The notes under the pieces: generated by a model
Told to the model about the DNA's origin: nothing
Databases searched by the model: none
The model's input: only the letters and a program-made list of their open reading frames with translations
Part shown: piece by piece, positions 35,342 through 42,822 of the stretch
How positions within the stretch are numbered: position 1 is the stretch's first letter
How the letters are laid out: each line of letters starts with the position of its first letter
Assembly: GCF_000732725.1 (NCBI RefSeq)
Contig: NZ_JPNB01000001.1
Coordinates: 1,674,001-1,738,000, forward strand
Reading direction: 5' to 3'
DNA length: 64,000 nucleotides
Source of the DNA: Kineothrix alysoides
Lineage (GTDB): Bacteria; Bacillota; Clostridia; Lachnospirales; Lachnospiraceae
Made by a program: the position numbers and the translations under genes

Positions 35342-36661
35342 CTAATCTTTAAATAAATCCTCCATATTTCTTACGGATTCTTCGAAACTGTATTTTTCCT
35401 CCACCGCCTGTATCAAAAACGAATTTACCGCCTCGATCTTTTCAATGGCATAATCGATATTAGCGTTGCTGCCGTTCTTATAAGCGCCTATATTGATTAA
35501 ATCCTCTGCCTCATTATATGTAGCAAGCACATTCTTCAGCTTGCCTGCCGTCTGCTTATGCTCACGATCTGCAATCTGACTCATGCAACGGGATATGCTC
35601 TGCAAAACGTCGATTGCCGGATAGTGATTCCGATGCGCCAGCTTTCTGCTGAGCATGATATGCCCATCCAGAATACTTCTCGCCGTATCCGTAATCGGTT
35701 CATTGAAATCATCGCCGTCTACGAGTACCGTATACAGCCCCGTTATGGAACCTTTCTTAGAACGTCCTGCGCGCTCCAAAAGCTTCGGCATCTCAGAATA
35801 TACGCTGGGCGGATATCCCCTCGAAACGGGCGGTTCGCCGCTGGCAAGACCGATTTCCCTCTGCGCCATGGAAAAACGGGTAAGGGAATCCATCATAAGT
35901 AAGACATCCTTCCCCTGATCCCTGAAATATTCCGCAATAGCGGTAGCCGTCTTAGCAGCTTTATTACGTTCTAGGGCCGGTTTGTCCGAGGTCGCCACCA
36001 CTACGATGGAACGCTTCATGCCTTCCGGACCCAAATCTCTCTCTATAAATTCGCGGACCTCGCGCCCCCGCTCTCCAATCAACGCGATGACGTTGATATC
36101 CGCTTTCGTATTCCTCGCGAACATGCCCAGCAATGTGGACTTACCCACTCCCGAACCGGCGAATATACCAACTCTCTGCCCTTTTCCAATGGTCAGAAGT
36201 CCATCTACCGCTTTTACTCCCAAAGGAAGAACATCGTCAATAATATCGCGGCTAAGTGGATCCGGCGGCGGCGCTTCTACAGAATAGGTATGTCCGCTCA
36301 CGGTTGCACCCTCCGAAACCGGTCTTCCCAAGCCATCCAGTGTCTGTCCCAAGAGTTCCTCGCTCACTTGTATCGTCAGAGGAGTTCCTGTATTCTCCAC
36401 CATGCTTCCGAAACCGATGCCTTCCATCGACTCGTAAGGCATCAAAAGTGTCTTCTTATCCTTAAATCCTACTACTTCCGCCATCGCTGGCTTCGCATCC
36501 GCTCCCGTATCGGGATAAATCCGGCAGATATCTCCGAGCTTCGCATCCGGCCCTAACGACTCAATCGTCAGACCGACGATGTTTACCACTTTCCCCTTCA
36601 TCTTGTAGTAGGTGCCTTCTATTAGTTTTTCATATTTTATAAAATCAATCGCTGCTCTCAA
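35342..36661 (-). CDS. fliI: Flagellum-specific ATPase FliI
   Basis: Export ATPase of 439 residues related to F1-beta. Walker A GIFAGSGVGKSTLLGM, Walker B VLLMMDSLTRFSMAQREIGL and the family wording ALIGERGREVREFIERDL and GEPPVSRGYPPSVY are present. It forms a hexamer on FlhA with FliH and FliJ. A 59-base gap separates it from fliH. Confidence 0.97.
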   Translation of the reverse strand: MRAAIDFIKYEKLIEGTYYKMKGKVVNIVGLTIESLGPDAKLGDICRIYPDTGADAKPAMAEVVGFKDKKTLLMPYESMEGIGFGSMVENTGTPLTIQVSEELLGQTLDGLGRPVSEGATVSGHTYSVEAPPPDPLSRDIIDDVLPLGVKAVDGLLTIGKGQRVGIFAGSGVGKSTLLGMFARNTKADINVIALIGERGREVREFIERDLGPEGMKRSIVVVATSDKPALERNKAAKTATAIAEYFRDQGKDVLLMMDSLTRFSMAQREIGLASGEPPVSRGYPPSVYSEMPKLLERAGRSKKGSITGLYTVLVDGDDFNEPITDTARSILDGHIMLSRKLAHRNHYPAIDVLQSISRCMSQIADREHKQTAGKLKNVLATYNEAEDLINIGAYKNGSNANIDYAIEKIEAVNSFLIQAVEEKYSFEESVRNMEDLFKD

Positions 36662-36720
36662 TATCGGCCCACCTCATATGTATTTACTACTCCCATTGGC
36701 AATGCGAAATGCCCTTATTA

Positions 36721-37614
36721 CTATTCCTTCGTATATGACAGAAGCCTGAGTTTCTGGGAAAGTTCCTCCAACTGCGTCCCTAATCCGCAGTCGAATATGC
36801 CTCCATCTGTCTCTATCATGCATTCGTTTGGACAAAGCGTTACGTCTTCCACAATCTCTACGGAAGCACTGGGAGACACTGCACTGGCCAACAGTTCTTC
36901 TTTCTTCATGCTGACATAAGAATAATCTTCCTTAGAAACATGAATCAAATAATTGCTGCTTCCATCTATCTTGTGCATTGCAGCAGATATCAAATGTACG
37001 ATAATATCCCGCTCTTTCGCCAAGTCCACTTTAAATATTTTCTCATAAATATCGGTTAGATTTTCTATGAATCTCGGTTCCAGCGCCTTTACCAGTTCCT
37101 GATAATCCTTTTCCAGACTGATTCTTTCCTCTTCCAGCATCTTTCTCTGAGCTTCGATTTTTACCACGCCCTCATTATAACCGGCGTCGTAGCCTCTCGC
37201 TTTTCCTTCCTCGAATGCCCGCTGTTTCAGTTCCTCGCTTTCCTGCTGCGCCTGGGCCAGTACTTCGGACTTAATGTCCTCCGCTTCGCTACGCGCCTCC
37301 TCCAGCATCTCCTTGACCTGCGCGGACGCTACCATCAAGAACTCTCCTGTATCTTTCCCTTCCGTATCTTCCGGCTGGGCTGCTTTTATCACAGAACCGC
37401 CCTCATCGTCTGTAAGCAAAGCATCCACTTGTCCCGCATTCAGGCCCGACGAAAATCCGTCCAGCGTATCCGTATCATCTTCGCTCTTTGCTTCTTTAAG
37501 CATCAGCCCTTCCAGATACTCTATTTTCTTCGCGACCTTTTCATTATTATCTATCTTCAAAGCATCATCGTTGTGTACGGTAATCTGATTGAATTTATAA
37601 ATATTCTTAGACAA
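36721..37614 (-). CDS. fliH: Flagellar assembly protein FliH
   Basis: Regulator of the FliI ATPase. It has an acidic N-terminal half, a long coiled coil with ARSEAEDIKSEVLAQAQQES, GYDAGYNEGV, and a C-terminal FliH/YscL domain (HKIDGSSNYLIHVSKEDYS, LCPNECMIETDGGIFDCGL). The likely start is the TTG at 37614 (MSKNIYKFNQI), 11 bases after GGAGG and overlapping the fliG stop; an ATG at 37623 is too close to that site but remains possible. Confidence 0.92.
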   Translation of the reverse strand: MSKNIYKFNQITVHNDDALKIDNNEKVAKKIEYLEGLMLKEAKSEDDTDTLDGFSSGLNAGQVDALLTDDEGGSVIKAAQPEDTEGKDTGEFLMVASAQVKEMLEEARSEAEDIKSEVLAQAQQESEELKQRAFEEGKARGYDAGYNEGVVKIEAQRKMLEEERISLEKDYQELVKALEPRFIENLTDIYEKIFKVDLAKERDIIVHLISAAMHKIDGSSNYLIHVSKEDYSYVSMKKEELLASAVSPSASVEIVEDVTLCPNECMIETDGGIFDCGLGTQLEELSQKLRLLSYTKE

Positions 37615-38623
37615 TAATCTCATCACCTCCGCCTCTGGAGATAACAATTTCCGCCGAATCTTCCAGTTTTCTTATGATATTAACAATCTTCTGCTGAGCC
37701 TCTTCCACATCCTTCATACGTATAGGTCCCATGAATTCCATATCTTCTTTAATCATAACAGAAAGACGCTTGGACATATTATTAAATATCGTATTCTGCA
37801 CCTGCTCGTTAGAGCCTTTGAGCGCAATTGCAAGGTCATTATTGTCCACGTCGCGCAATACCCTCTGAATCGCTCTGTCATCAAGCAGCAAGATATCCTC
37901 GAACACGAACATCTTCTTTCTGATTTCGTCTGCAAGCTCCGGCTCTTCGATTTCCAAAGTCTCCATAATATGCTTTTCCGTACCGCGGTCTACCGTATTC
38001 AAAATGTCTACGACCGCATCTACGCCGCCGATAATCGTGTAATCTTGATTTACCAAAGATGCAAGCTTGGATTCCAGCACTTTTTCCACCTCTTTTATTA
38101 CATCGGGACTGGTTCTGTCCATTACCGCAATACGCCTTGCCACATCCGCCTGCCTGTCCGGAGGTAATGCCGATATGATGAGTGCAGACTGTGCTGACGA
38201 CAAATAGGACATGATAAGCGCGATTGTCTGCGGATGCTCGTCCTGAATAAAGTTAAGAAGCTGCGACGCATCCGTCTTTCTAATGAACTCGAAGGGCTTA
38301 ACTTGCAAGGATGCAGTCAGCTTGCTGATAACATCCATCGCCTTTTCTGAGCCCAGCGCTTTTTCCAAAAGTTCCTTCGCATAGCCGATACCGCCTTCTG
38401 CAATATACTGCTGGGCGAGACAAACCTGATAAAACTCGTCTAATATTTCTTCCTTTAATTGTGGTGTAATACTTCTCGTATTCGCAATTTCCAAAGTTAA
38501 CTCTTCTATTTCTTCTTCCTTCAAATGCTTAAATATCATCGCCGAACGTTCCGGTCCCAGCGCAATCAGCAAAATGGCCGCTTTCTGAAGCCCCGCTATT
38601 TTTTCATCCCCAGTTCTGGACAT
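37607..38623 (-). CDS. fliG: Flagellar motor switch protein FliG
   Basis: A rotor protein of 338 residues with three FliG domains: N-terminal (KAAILLIALGPERSAMIFKH), middle (EHPQTIALIMSYL with the EHPQ motif) and C-terminal torque domain (FVFEDILLLDDRAIQRVLRD), which carries the charged residues that face MotA. It follows fliF by 5 bases and overlaps fliH. Confidence 0.97.
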   Translation of the reverse strand: MSRTGDEKIAGLQKAAILLIALGPERSAMIFKHLKEEEIEELTLEIANTRSITPQLKEEILDEFYQVCLAQQYIAEGGIGYAKELLEKALGSEKAMDVISKLTASLQVKPFEFIRKTDASQLLNFIQDEHPQTIALIMSYLSSAQSALIISALPPDRQADVARRIAVMDRTSPDVIKEVEKVLESKLASLVNQDYTIIGGVDAVVDILNTVDRGTEKHIMETLEIEEPELADEIRKKMFVFEDILLLDDRAIQRVLRDVDNNDLAIALKGSNEQVQNTIFNNMSKRLSVMIKEDMEFMGPIRMKDVEEAQQKIVNIIRKLEDSAEIVISRGGGDEIIV

Positions 38624-38628
38624 TCCCT

Positions 38629-40227
38629 TTACCCCCAGTCTTCATTCAGCCAGTTTCTAAGCAGACTGGCCGCCGCTTCCGGATTCTCGTTCACAAATCT
38701 GTCGATCATCTTTCTCGTCTCTGATTCATTTTCCGGTAAGATGCTCTCAAGTTCTACAATCGGAGTGGATTGAAGCAGAGATTCCACGGAAAGCTCCTCC
38801 TCCACGTCTCTTTCTTTCTCTCCACGCATGCTTCTAAGTATTACGAAAGCAAGAAGGGCAAGAATTACAACAACCAGCAAAATCTGAATCACATCGGTAG
38901 CTGTCACATTAAGGCCTTCGCTGTCAAAAAATACATTCTCGCTATAAGCTACAATCGTAATCGCGTCCGCGTTGATACCGGTAGCATTCGCCACCACATT
39001 GTACATCTCCGCTTCCACATCCACTTTTGTCCTTCCAGTATTGGCCGCCTTGTATTCACCCCATGAAATTCCGTCCAAGAGTCCCTGACTCTTGGCATCA
39101 TCTTCGCGCACTACATTATAAACGATTCCTGTAACCGAAACGGAGGACGCGTCATAATCGATACGGCCCGCAGGGGTACTCGCATTGGTAATCGTTTCAT
39201 TAGGGAGATAATCTCTGGACTCCTCCGTTACGGTAGAACTACTGTTGGCATTGTCCGTCATTACATAGGTCGTCTGGTCATTGGAATCGGTTCCCGGCAC
39301 ACCACCATTGGAATTGGTGGAATCGGAACTGTAAACATCCTCATGACTTAACACGCCCTGCGTCTGTCCATCCGCCGGAGTATAGGTATGTTCAGTAGTG
39401 TCCGTAGTTGAAAAATCCAACACTAAATTGCTTGCAACCTCGATATTGTCAAATTCTTTGGTCCCAAGCAACACTCTCTTCACTTCATTCTTCACGAGGC
39501 TTTCCGCCTGCGTCTTCACATTGAGCTGGGAATTCGCCAGACCCGATGTCGTATAATTATCGTCTCCCGAAAACAGCATATTTCCTTCCGTATCGAGAAT
39601 AACCACGTTATTAGTCGTGGTATTTCCTATCGCAGTCGCTACTGCTCTCGCTAAATATGCCGCATTATCTGTGGTAAACTCTCCATTCAGTTGGAGCAAA
39701 ATACTGGCAAAAGCTTCCTCCTCAGTGGAAATGAGAGTTCCATCGTTTTCCGGTATGGAAAGCTCCACGCTGGCGCTTTTAATTGCGGAGAACTTCTCTA
39801 TAAATTCCTTTTCAAGCCTCGTCTCCATATAAAGCTGATACTTCTTCTGCTTATCGGATTCGGTAGTGCTGAAACCTCCGCTCGTTACATTGTCGATGCT
39901 GTATGCTGCGGACTGAATGTCGTTGGCCCCCAGCAGAAGGTTAGCGTCCGACTGCTGCGATTTCAAGACTTCAATCTGATATCCATCGTCGGATACCTGA
40001 TAATTGATGCTGCCGCCATCTAAAAGCTCGGTCACTTCCGCCGCTTCTTTTGTCGTCTCGCAGTTAAGTAACAATACATACTGAGGTCTCGTAAGAAATG
40101 CTATCAAAATTGCTATAATCAAGATAATTCCGGCCGACGCCGAAATAATAATCGTTTTTTGTTTCGCGGTAAATTTATTCCACCACTCAAGAACTTTATC
40201 TAAAAGTTCTTTCACCTTATCTGCCAT
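38629..40227 (-). CDS. fliF: Flagellar MS-ring protein FliF
   Basis: The 532-residue ring protein has two membrane helices (IISASAGIILIIAILIAFL and VIQILLVVVILALLAFVIL), the ring-building motif region (RPQYVLLLNCETTKEAAEV, RLEKEFIEKFSAIKSASVEL) and a C-terminal FliG-binding tail (NENPEAAASLLRNWLNEDW). The middle is Ser/Thr/Asn-rich and variable. Confidence 0.97.
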   Translation of the reverse strand: MADKVKELLDKVLEWWNKFTAKQKTIIISASAGIILIIAILIAFLTRPQYVLLLNCETTKEAAEVTELLDGGSINYQVSDDGYQIEVLKSQQSDANLLLGANDIQSAAYSIDNVTSGGFSTTESDKQKKYQLYMETRLEKEFIEKFSAIKSASVELSIPENDGTLISTEEEAFASILLQLNGEFTTDNAAYLARAVATAIGNTTTNNVVILDTEGNMLFSGDDNYTTSGLANSQLNVKTQAESLVKNEVKRVLLGTKEFDNIEVASNLVLDFSTTDTTEHTYTPADGQTQGVLSHEDVYSSDSTNSNGGVPGTDSNDQTTYVMTDNANSSSTVTEESRDYLPNETITNASTPAGRIDYDASSVSVTGIVYNVVREDDAKSQGLLDGISWGEYKAANTGRTKVDVEAEMYNVVANATGINADAITIVAYSENVFFDSEGLNVTATDVIQILLVVVILALLAFVILRSMRGEKERDVEEELSVESLLQSTPIVELESILPENESETRKMIDRFVNENPEAAASLLRNWLNEDWG

Positions 40228-40266
40228 GTTAAAGTCTCCTTATCTGATGTATTTCTATCAGATTTT

Positions 40267-40590
40267 TCAGATTTGTATTTGCATAATCTCTTTGTAAGCG
40301 TCTAACAGCTTGTCACGGACTGCCACCGTATACTGTAATGCGGTCGAAGCCTTACCAAGAGCTACCGTGAGATCATGTGTGTTCTGGGTCTCTCCCAGCG
40401 CCCACTTGATTTCCTCGTTTTCTGCACCTGACAAATAACTATTCGTGGTATTGATATTCTCCATCGCCTTAGTAAGAATACTGTCAAAAGAAGTATCTAC
40501 CGGCTGAAGAGCTAATTTTCCTATTGCACTGCTTTCTGCCGCCTGTTTTACGGCGCCCGATGTAACATTATATAAGGATGCGATATCCAT
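40267..40590 (-). CDS. fliE: Flagellar hook-basal body complex protein FliE
   Basis: The 107-residue adapter between MS ring and rod has the family C-terminus ALGKASTALQYTVAVRDKLL and DAYKEIMQIQI. Located between flgC and fliF as usual. Confidence 0.95.
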   Translation of the reverse strand: MDIASLYNVTSGAVKQAAESSAIGKLALQPVDTSFDSILTKAMENINTTNSYLSGAENEEIKWALGETQNTHDLTVALGKASTALQYTVAVRDKLLDAYKEIMQIQI

Positions 40591-40641
40591 TTTTTCCCTC
40601 CATTGTTAAGAAATTTATTTCCAGACCCTAATTACCGTTTA

Positions 40642-41091
40642 TTAACCCTTGCCCATTTCCAACCCCTTCAAGGCCATGGACTTGCTCGCTGTAAATGCCG
40701 TAGCGTTCGCTTCGTACGCCCGGCTTGCATCTATCATATTCGTCATCTCCGTAACAATATTGACATTCGGATACGATACATATCCATCTTCGTCCGCATC
40801 CGGATGAGACGGGTCGTAAGCCTTTACCATATCCGTCCACGTGTCATCATAGACACCGTTTACCTTTACCCCTGTTCCTGAATACCTGTCAGTCGCCGTA
40901 TTCAGCACATTGCTGAATGGTGTCTGGGAATTCTTCTCCGCGAAGGTAACCACCTTCCTGCGGTAAGGAGTTCCATCCTCCGTACGCGTAGTATTTGCAT
41001 TCGCGATGTTCTGCGAAATAATATCCATCCGGTATCTCTGAGCGGTCATTCCCGATGAATTAATGTTAAATGATGTAAAAATATCACTCAT
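40642..41091 (-). CDS. flgC: Flagellar rod protein FlgC
   Basis: A proximal rod protein of 149 residues. N-terminal SSGMTAQRYRMDIISQNIAN and C-terminal PNVNIVTEMTNMIDASRAYE are typical. It follows flgB by 20 bases. Confidence 0.96.
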   Translation of the reverse strand: MSDIFTSFNINSSGMTAQRYRMDIISQNIANANTTRTEDGTPYRRKVVTFAEKNSQTPFSNVLNTATDRYSGTGVKVNGVYDDTWTDMVKAYDPSHPDADEDGYVSYPNVNIVTEMTNMIDASRAYEANATAFTASKSMALKGLEMGKG

Positions 41092-41111
41092 TTACTGCTC
41101 CCCCTAATCCT

Positions 41112-41501
41112 TTATTTCATAACCAACTGAAGATTCTTAAATTCCTGCGTCATACTGTCAACCAAGCCATTATACCGAAGCTGGTTCGCAGCAAGCGTCA
41201 CATTCTCCGTCTCGATATCCACGTTATTGCCGTCCGAACGATAAGAAAAATTCGCCGAGTCGATATAAGTGCGCGGATTTAACTTATTGATTTTCAAATC
41301 GCTAACCTTATCATCCATGGAGGTATATTTGGAATGTTCCAAAGCCCTTTTCAGTTCCGACTCGAACTCCACATCCTGCCTCTTATATCCCGGAGTGGAT
41401 ACATTCGCTATGTTATTAGCAATCACATCATTGCGAATCCATGCCGCATCCGCCGCCTTATCCAGTACATTAATATAATCAAACGTATTGCTGTTAATCA
41501 T
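41112..41501 (-). CDS. flgB: Flagellar rod protein FlgB
   Basis: The proximal rod protein, 129 residues, first gene of the fla/che operon. It has the motif AAWIRNDVIANNIANVSTPG and a C-terminal MTQEFKNLQLVMK-type end. The ATG has GAAGGAG. A promoter candidate lies at 41605-41632, upstream after the codY terminator. Confidence 0.96.
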   Translation of the reverse strand: MINSNTFDYINVLDKAADAAWIRNDVIANNIANVSTPGYKRQDVEFESELKRALEHSKYTSMDDKVSDLKINKLNPRTYIDSANFSYRSDGNNVDIETENVTLAANQLRYNGLVDSMTQEFKNLQLVMK

Positions 41502-41604
41502 AACTTTCTCCTTCGTAAGTGCTTACTCGTCTATATCTTGGATAGAAATTCCAAATCCCTTCTCATCTACCCCAAAATATAGCCTCTCTAATCTACTATT
41601 TTCT

Positions 41605-41632
41605 ATTATAAATTATTTATTAAAAAACACAA
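41605..41632 (-). promoter_or_regulatory. Candidate promoter of the fla/che operon
   Basis: On the minus strand TTGTGT (41627-41632), a 16-base spacer and TATAAT (41605-41610), about 100 bases before the flgB start. The -10 is perfect, the -35 matches in three of six and the spacer is short, so an activator may be needed. It lies just downstream of the codY terminator. Confidence 0.45.
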
Positions 41633-41643
41633 GATTTTTTTAC

Positions 41644-41684
41644 AAAAAAAGACAAAAAGGATTTATGAATACTTCAATAAATCC
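41644..41684 (-). terminator. Terminator of codY
   Basis: On the minus strand GGATTTAT-10-base loop-ATAAATCC followed by TTTTTGTC and another run of seven T. It starts 34 bases after the codY stop codon and separates it from the fla/che operon. Confidence 0.75.
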
Positions 41685-41717
41685 TTACTGTTTTCTCTCT
41701 TTTTCGACATTTTTCTG

Positions 41718-42503
41718 TCATTTTCTGCTTTCTTTTTTAATTCTCTCTATTTCGTCGAACACTACGTCGTTAAGCACCTTAATATAAGTCCCTTTCATTC
41801 CCGAGGATCTGGACTCTATAACTCCCGCACTTTCGAACTTTCTTAAGGCATTTACGATTACCGATCTGGTAATTCCTACTCGATCCGCAATCTTGCTCGC
41901 CACCAAAATTCCCTCCGTTCCGCCCAGCTCATCAAATATATGAGTAATCGCCTCCAATTCGGAAAACGAAAGAGTACTGACTGCTGAGCGCACAACAGCA
42001 ACCTTCCTCCCTTCCTCCGCACTTTCCTCGTTCACGGCCCGCAGCATCTCGAGTCCTACTACTGTTGTTCCGTATTCACACAATATAATATCGTCGATAT
42101 CATACTGCTCGTCACCTTTATAAATGAATAATGTACCCAGCCGCTCTCCTGCTATATCGATAGGCGTAATAATCGCCTGAATCTTCTTCATATCGATAGT
42201 CTCAAAACCGAGTGTCTCCAGATTCACGTTCTCCTTCGTGGATAAGACAGCCAACATCCTCTCGTTCAGCATAGAATCAATAAAGCCGCCCACCTTGCCA
42301 ACAATCAGCTCGTTGATGGAATCCACCCCCGGAGCTGTTCCTACGCCGAGCACCTTGCCTTTCTTACTGATTACAAGAACATTAGAATACAATATCTCGC
42401 ACAATACGCTGCATATGTCATTAAAAACCACCTTGCTGGAATCATTGTTGTGCAATAGCTTGCCTATTTTTCTTGTCTTGTCCAACAGTTGAACACTGCT
42501 CAT
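41718..42503 (-). CDS. codY: GTP-sensing global regulator CodY
   Basis: The 261-residue regulator has an N-terminal GAF sensor for branched-chain amino acids (LLDKTRKIGKLLHNN; VGGFIDSMLNERMLAVLSTK) and a C-terminal winged helix-turn-helix (EGILVASKIADRVGITRSVI, NALRKFESAGVIESRS). The ATG at 42503 (MSSVQLLDKTRKIG) has GGAGG at 8 bases; in-frame extension to 42650 runs into a repeat element and is not coding. A sigma-A promoter at 42723-42751 and CodY-box-like sequences at 42785-42809 lie upstream. Confidence 0.96.
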   Translation of the reverse strand: MSSVQLLDKTRKIGKLLHNNDSSKVVFNDICSVLCEILYSNVLVISKKGKVLGVGTAPGVDSINELIVGKVGGFIDSMLNERMLAVLSTKENVNLETLGFETIDMKKIQAIITPIDIAGERLGTLFIYKGDEQYDIDDIILCEYGTTVVGLEMLRAVNEESAEEGRKVAVVRSAVSTLSFSELEAITHIFDELGGTEGILVASKIADRVGITRSVIVNALRKFESAGVIESRSSGMKGTYIKVLNDVVFDEIERIKKESRK

Positions 42504-42559
42504 TCCCCTACCTCCACTTTTCCTTTTGTATTCGGCAGTTGCCGTACTTAATAGGGGGA

Positions 42560-42688
42560 CGGGAAATGCAGAACAAAAGTGTGCTCCATGCATTCTCGCG
42601 GCCAAAAACTTCGACAGTACAGCTTTTGTTCCGCGCGCGTAGCTGCGCATCCATCTTTAATGTAATAGGAACATGTTCCTATTACATT
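42560..42688 (-). repeat. Intergenic repeat element with 30-bp palindromic head (copy in codY leader)
   Basis: On the minus strand the element opens with a perfect 30-bp palindrome (42659-42688, half-site AATGTAATAGGAACA) followed by GGATGCGCAGCTACGCGCGC, AACAAAAGC and, about 50 bases on, GCGAGAATGCATGGAGCACA then TTTTGTTCTG. The same order of blocks occurs at 55961-56085 on the plus strand, and more weakly at 1140-1249. It is inside the codY 5' leader. Confidence 0.65.
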
Positions 42689-42722
42689 AAAAAATCCCCC
42701 AGAATTGTTGTTTAATACGCTA

Positions 42723-42751
42723 ATTGTATCACAATATTTTCGTAATATCAA
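42723..42751 (-). promoter_or_regulatory. Sigma-A promoter of codY
   Basis: On the minus strand TTGATA (42746-42751), a 17-base spacer and TACAAT (42723-42728). Predicted transcript start near 42716, about 210 bases before the codY start codon. Confidence 0.75.
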
Positions 42752-42784
42752 CGATTCACAGGGGAATTATTTAAAAATTTGTCG

Positions 42785-42809
42785 AATTTTAGAACAATTT
42801 CTGAAATTG
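42785..42809. promoter_or_regulatory. CodY-box-like overlapping palindromes upstream of codY
   Basis: CAATTTCTGAAATTG (42795-42809) and the overlapping AATTTTAGAACAATT (42785-42799) each match 11 of 15 positions of the known CodY box AATTTTCWGAAAATT. They lie about 34 bases upstream of the codY -35 element. Autoregulation by CodY is known in other Firmicutes; here it is inferred. Confidence 0.45.
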
Positions 42810-42822
42810 CGGTGGTCAATTT

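Larger units (their letters stand above)
42504..42822 (-). other. Long codY leader and promoter region
   Basis: This 319-base spacer between the topA stop and the codY start holds, in the order of codY transcription: CodY-box-like palindromes (42785-42809), the promoter (42723-42751), a long perfect palindrome (42659-42688), the body of an intergenic repeat and the ribosome site. The untranslated leader would be about 210 bases. No further coding frame is supported. Confidence 0.6.

Noticed and set aside
42504-42650. N-terminal extension of CodY
   Set aside because: The extension is encoded by the repeat element; the ATG at 42503 has a proper ribosome site and the normal CodY start.
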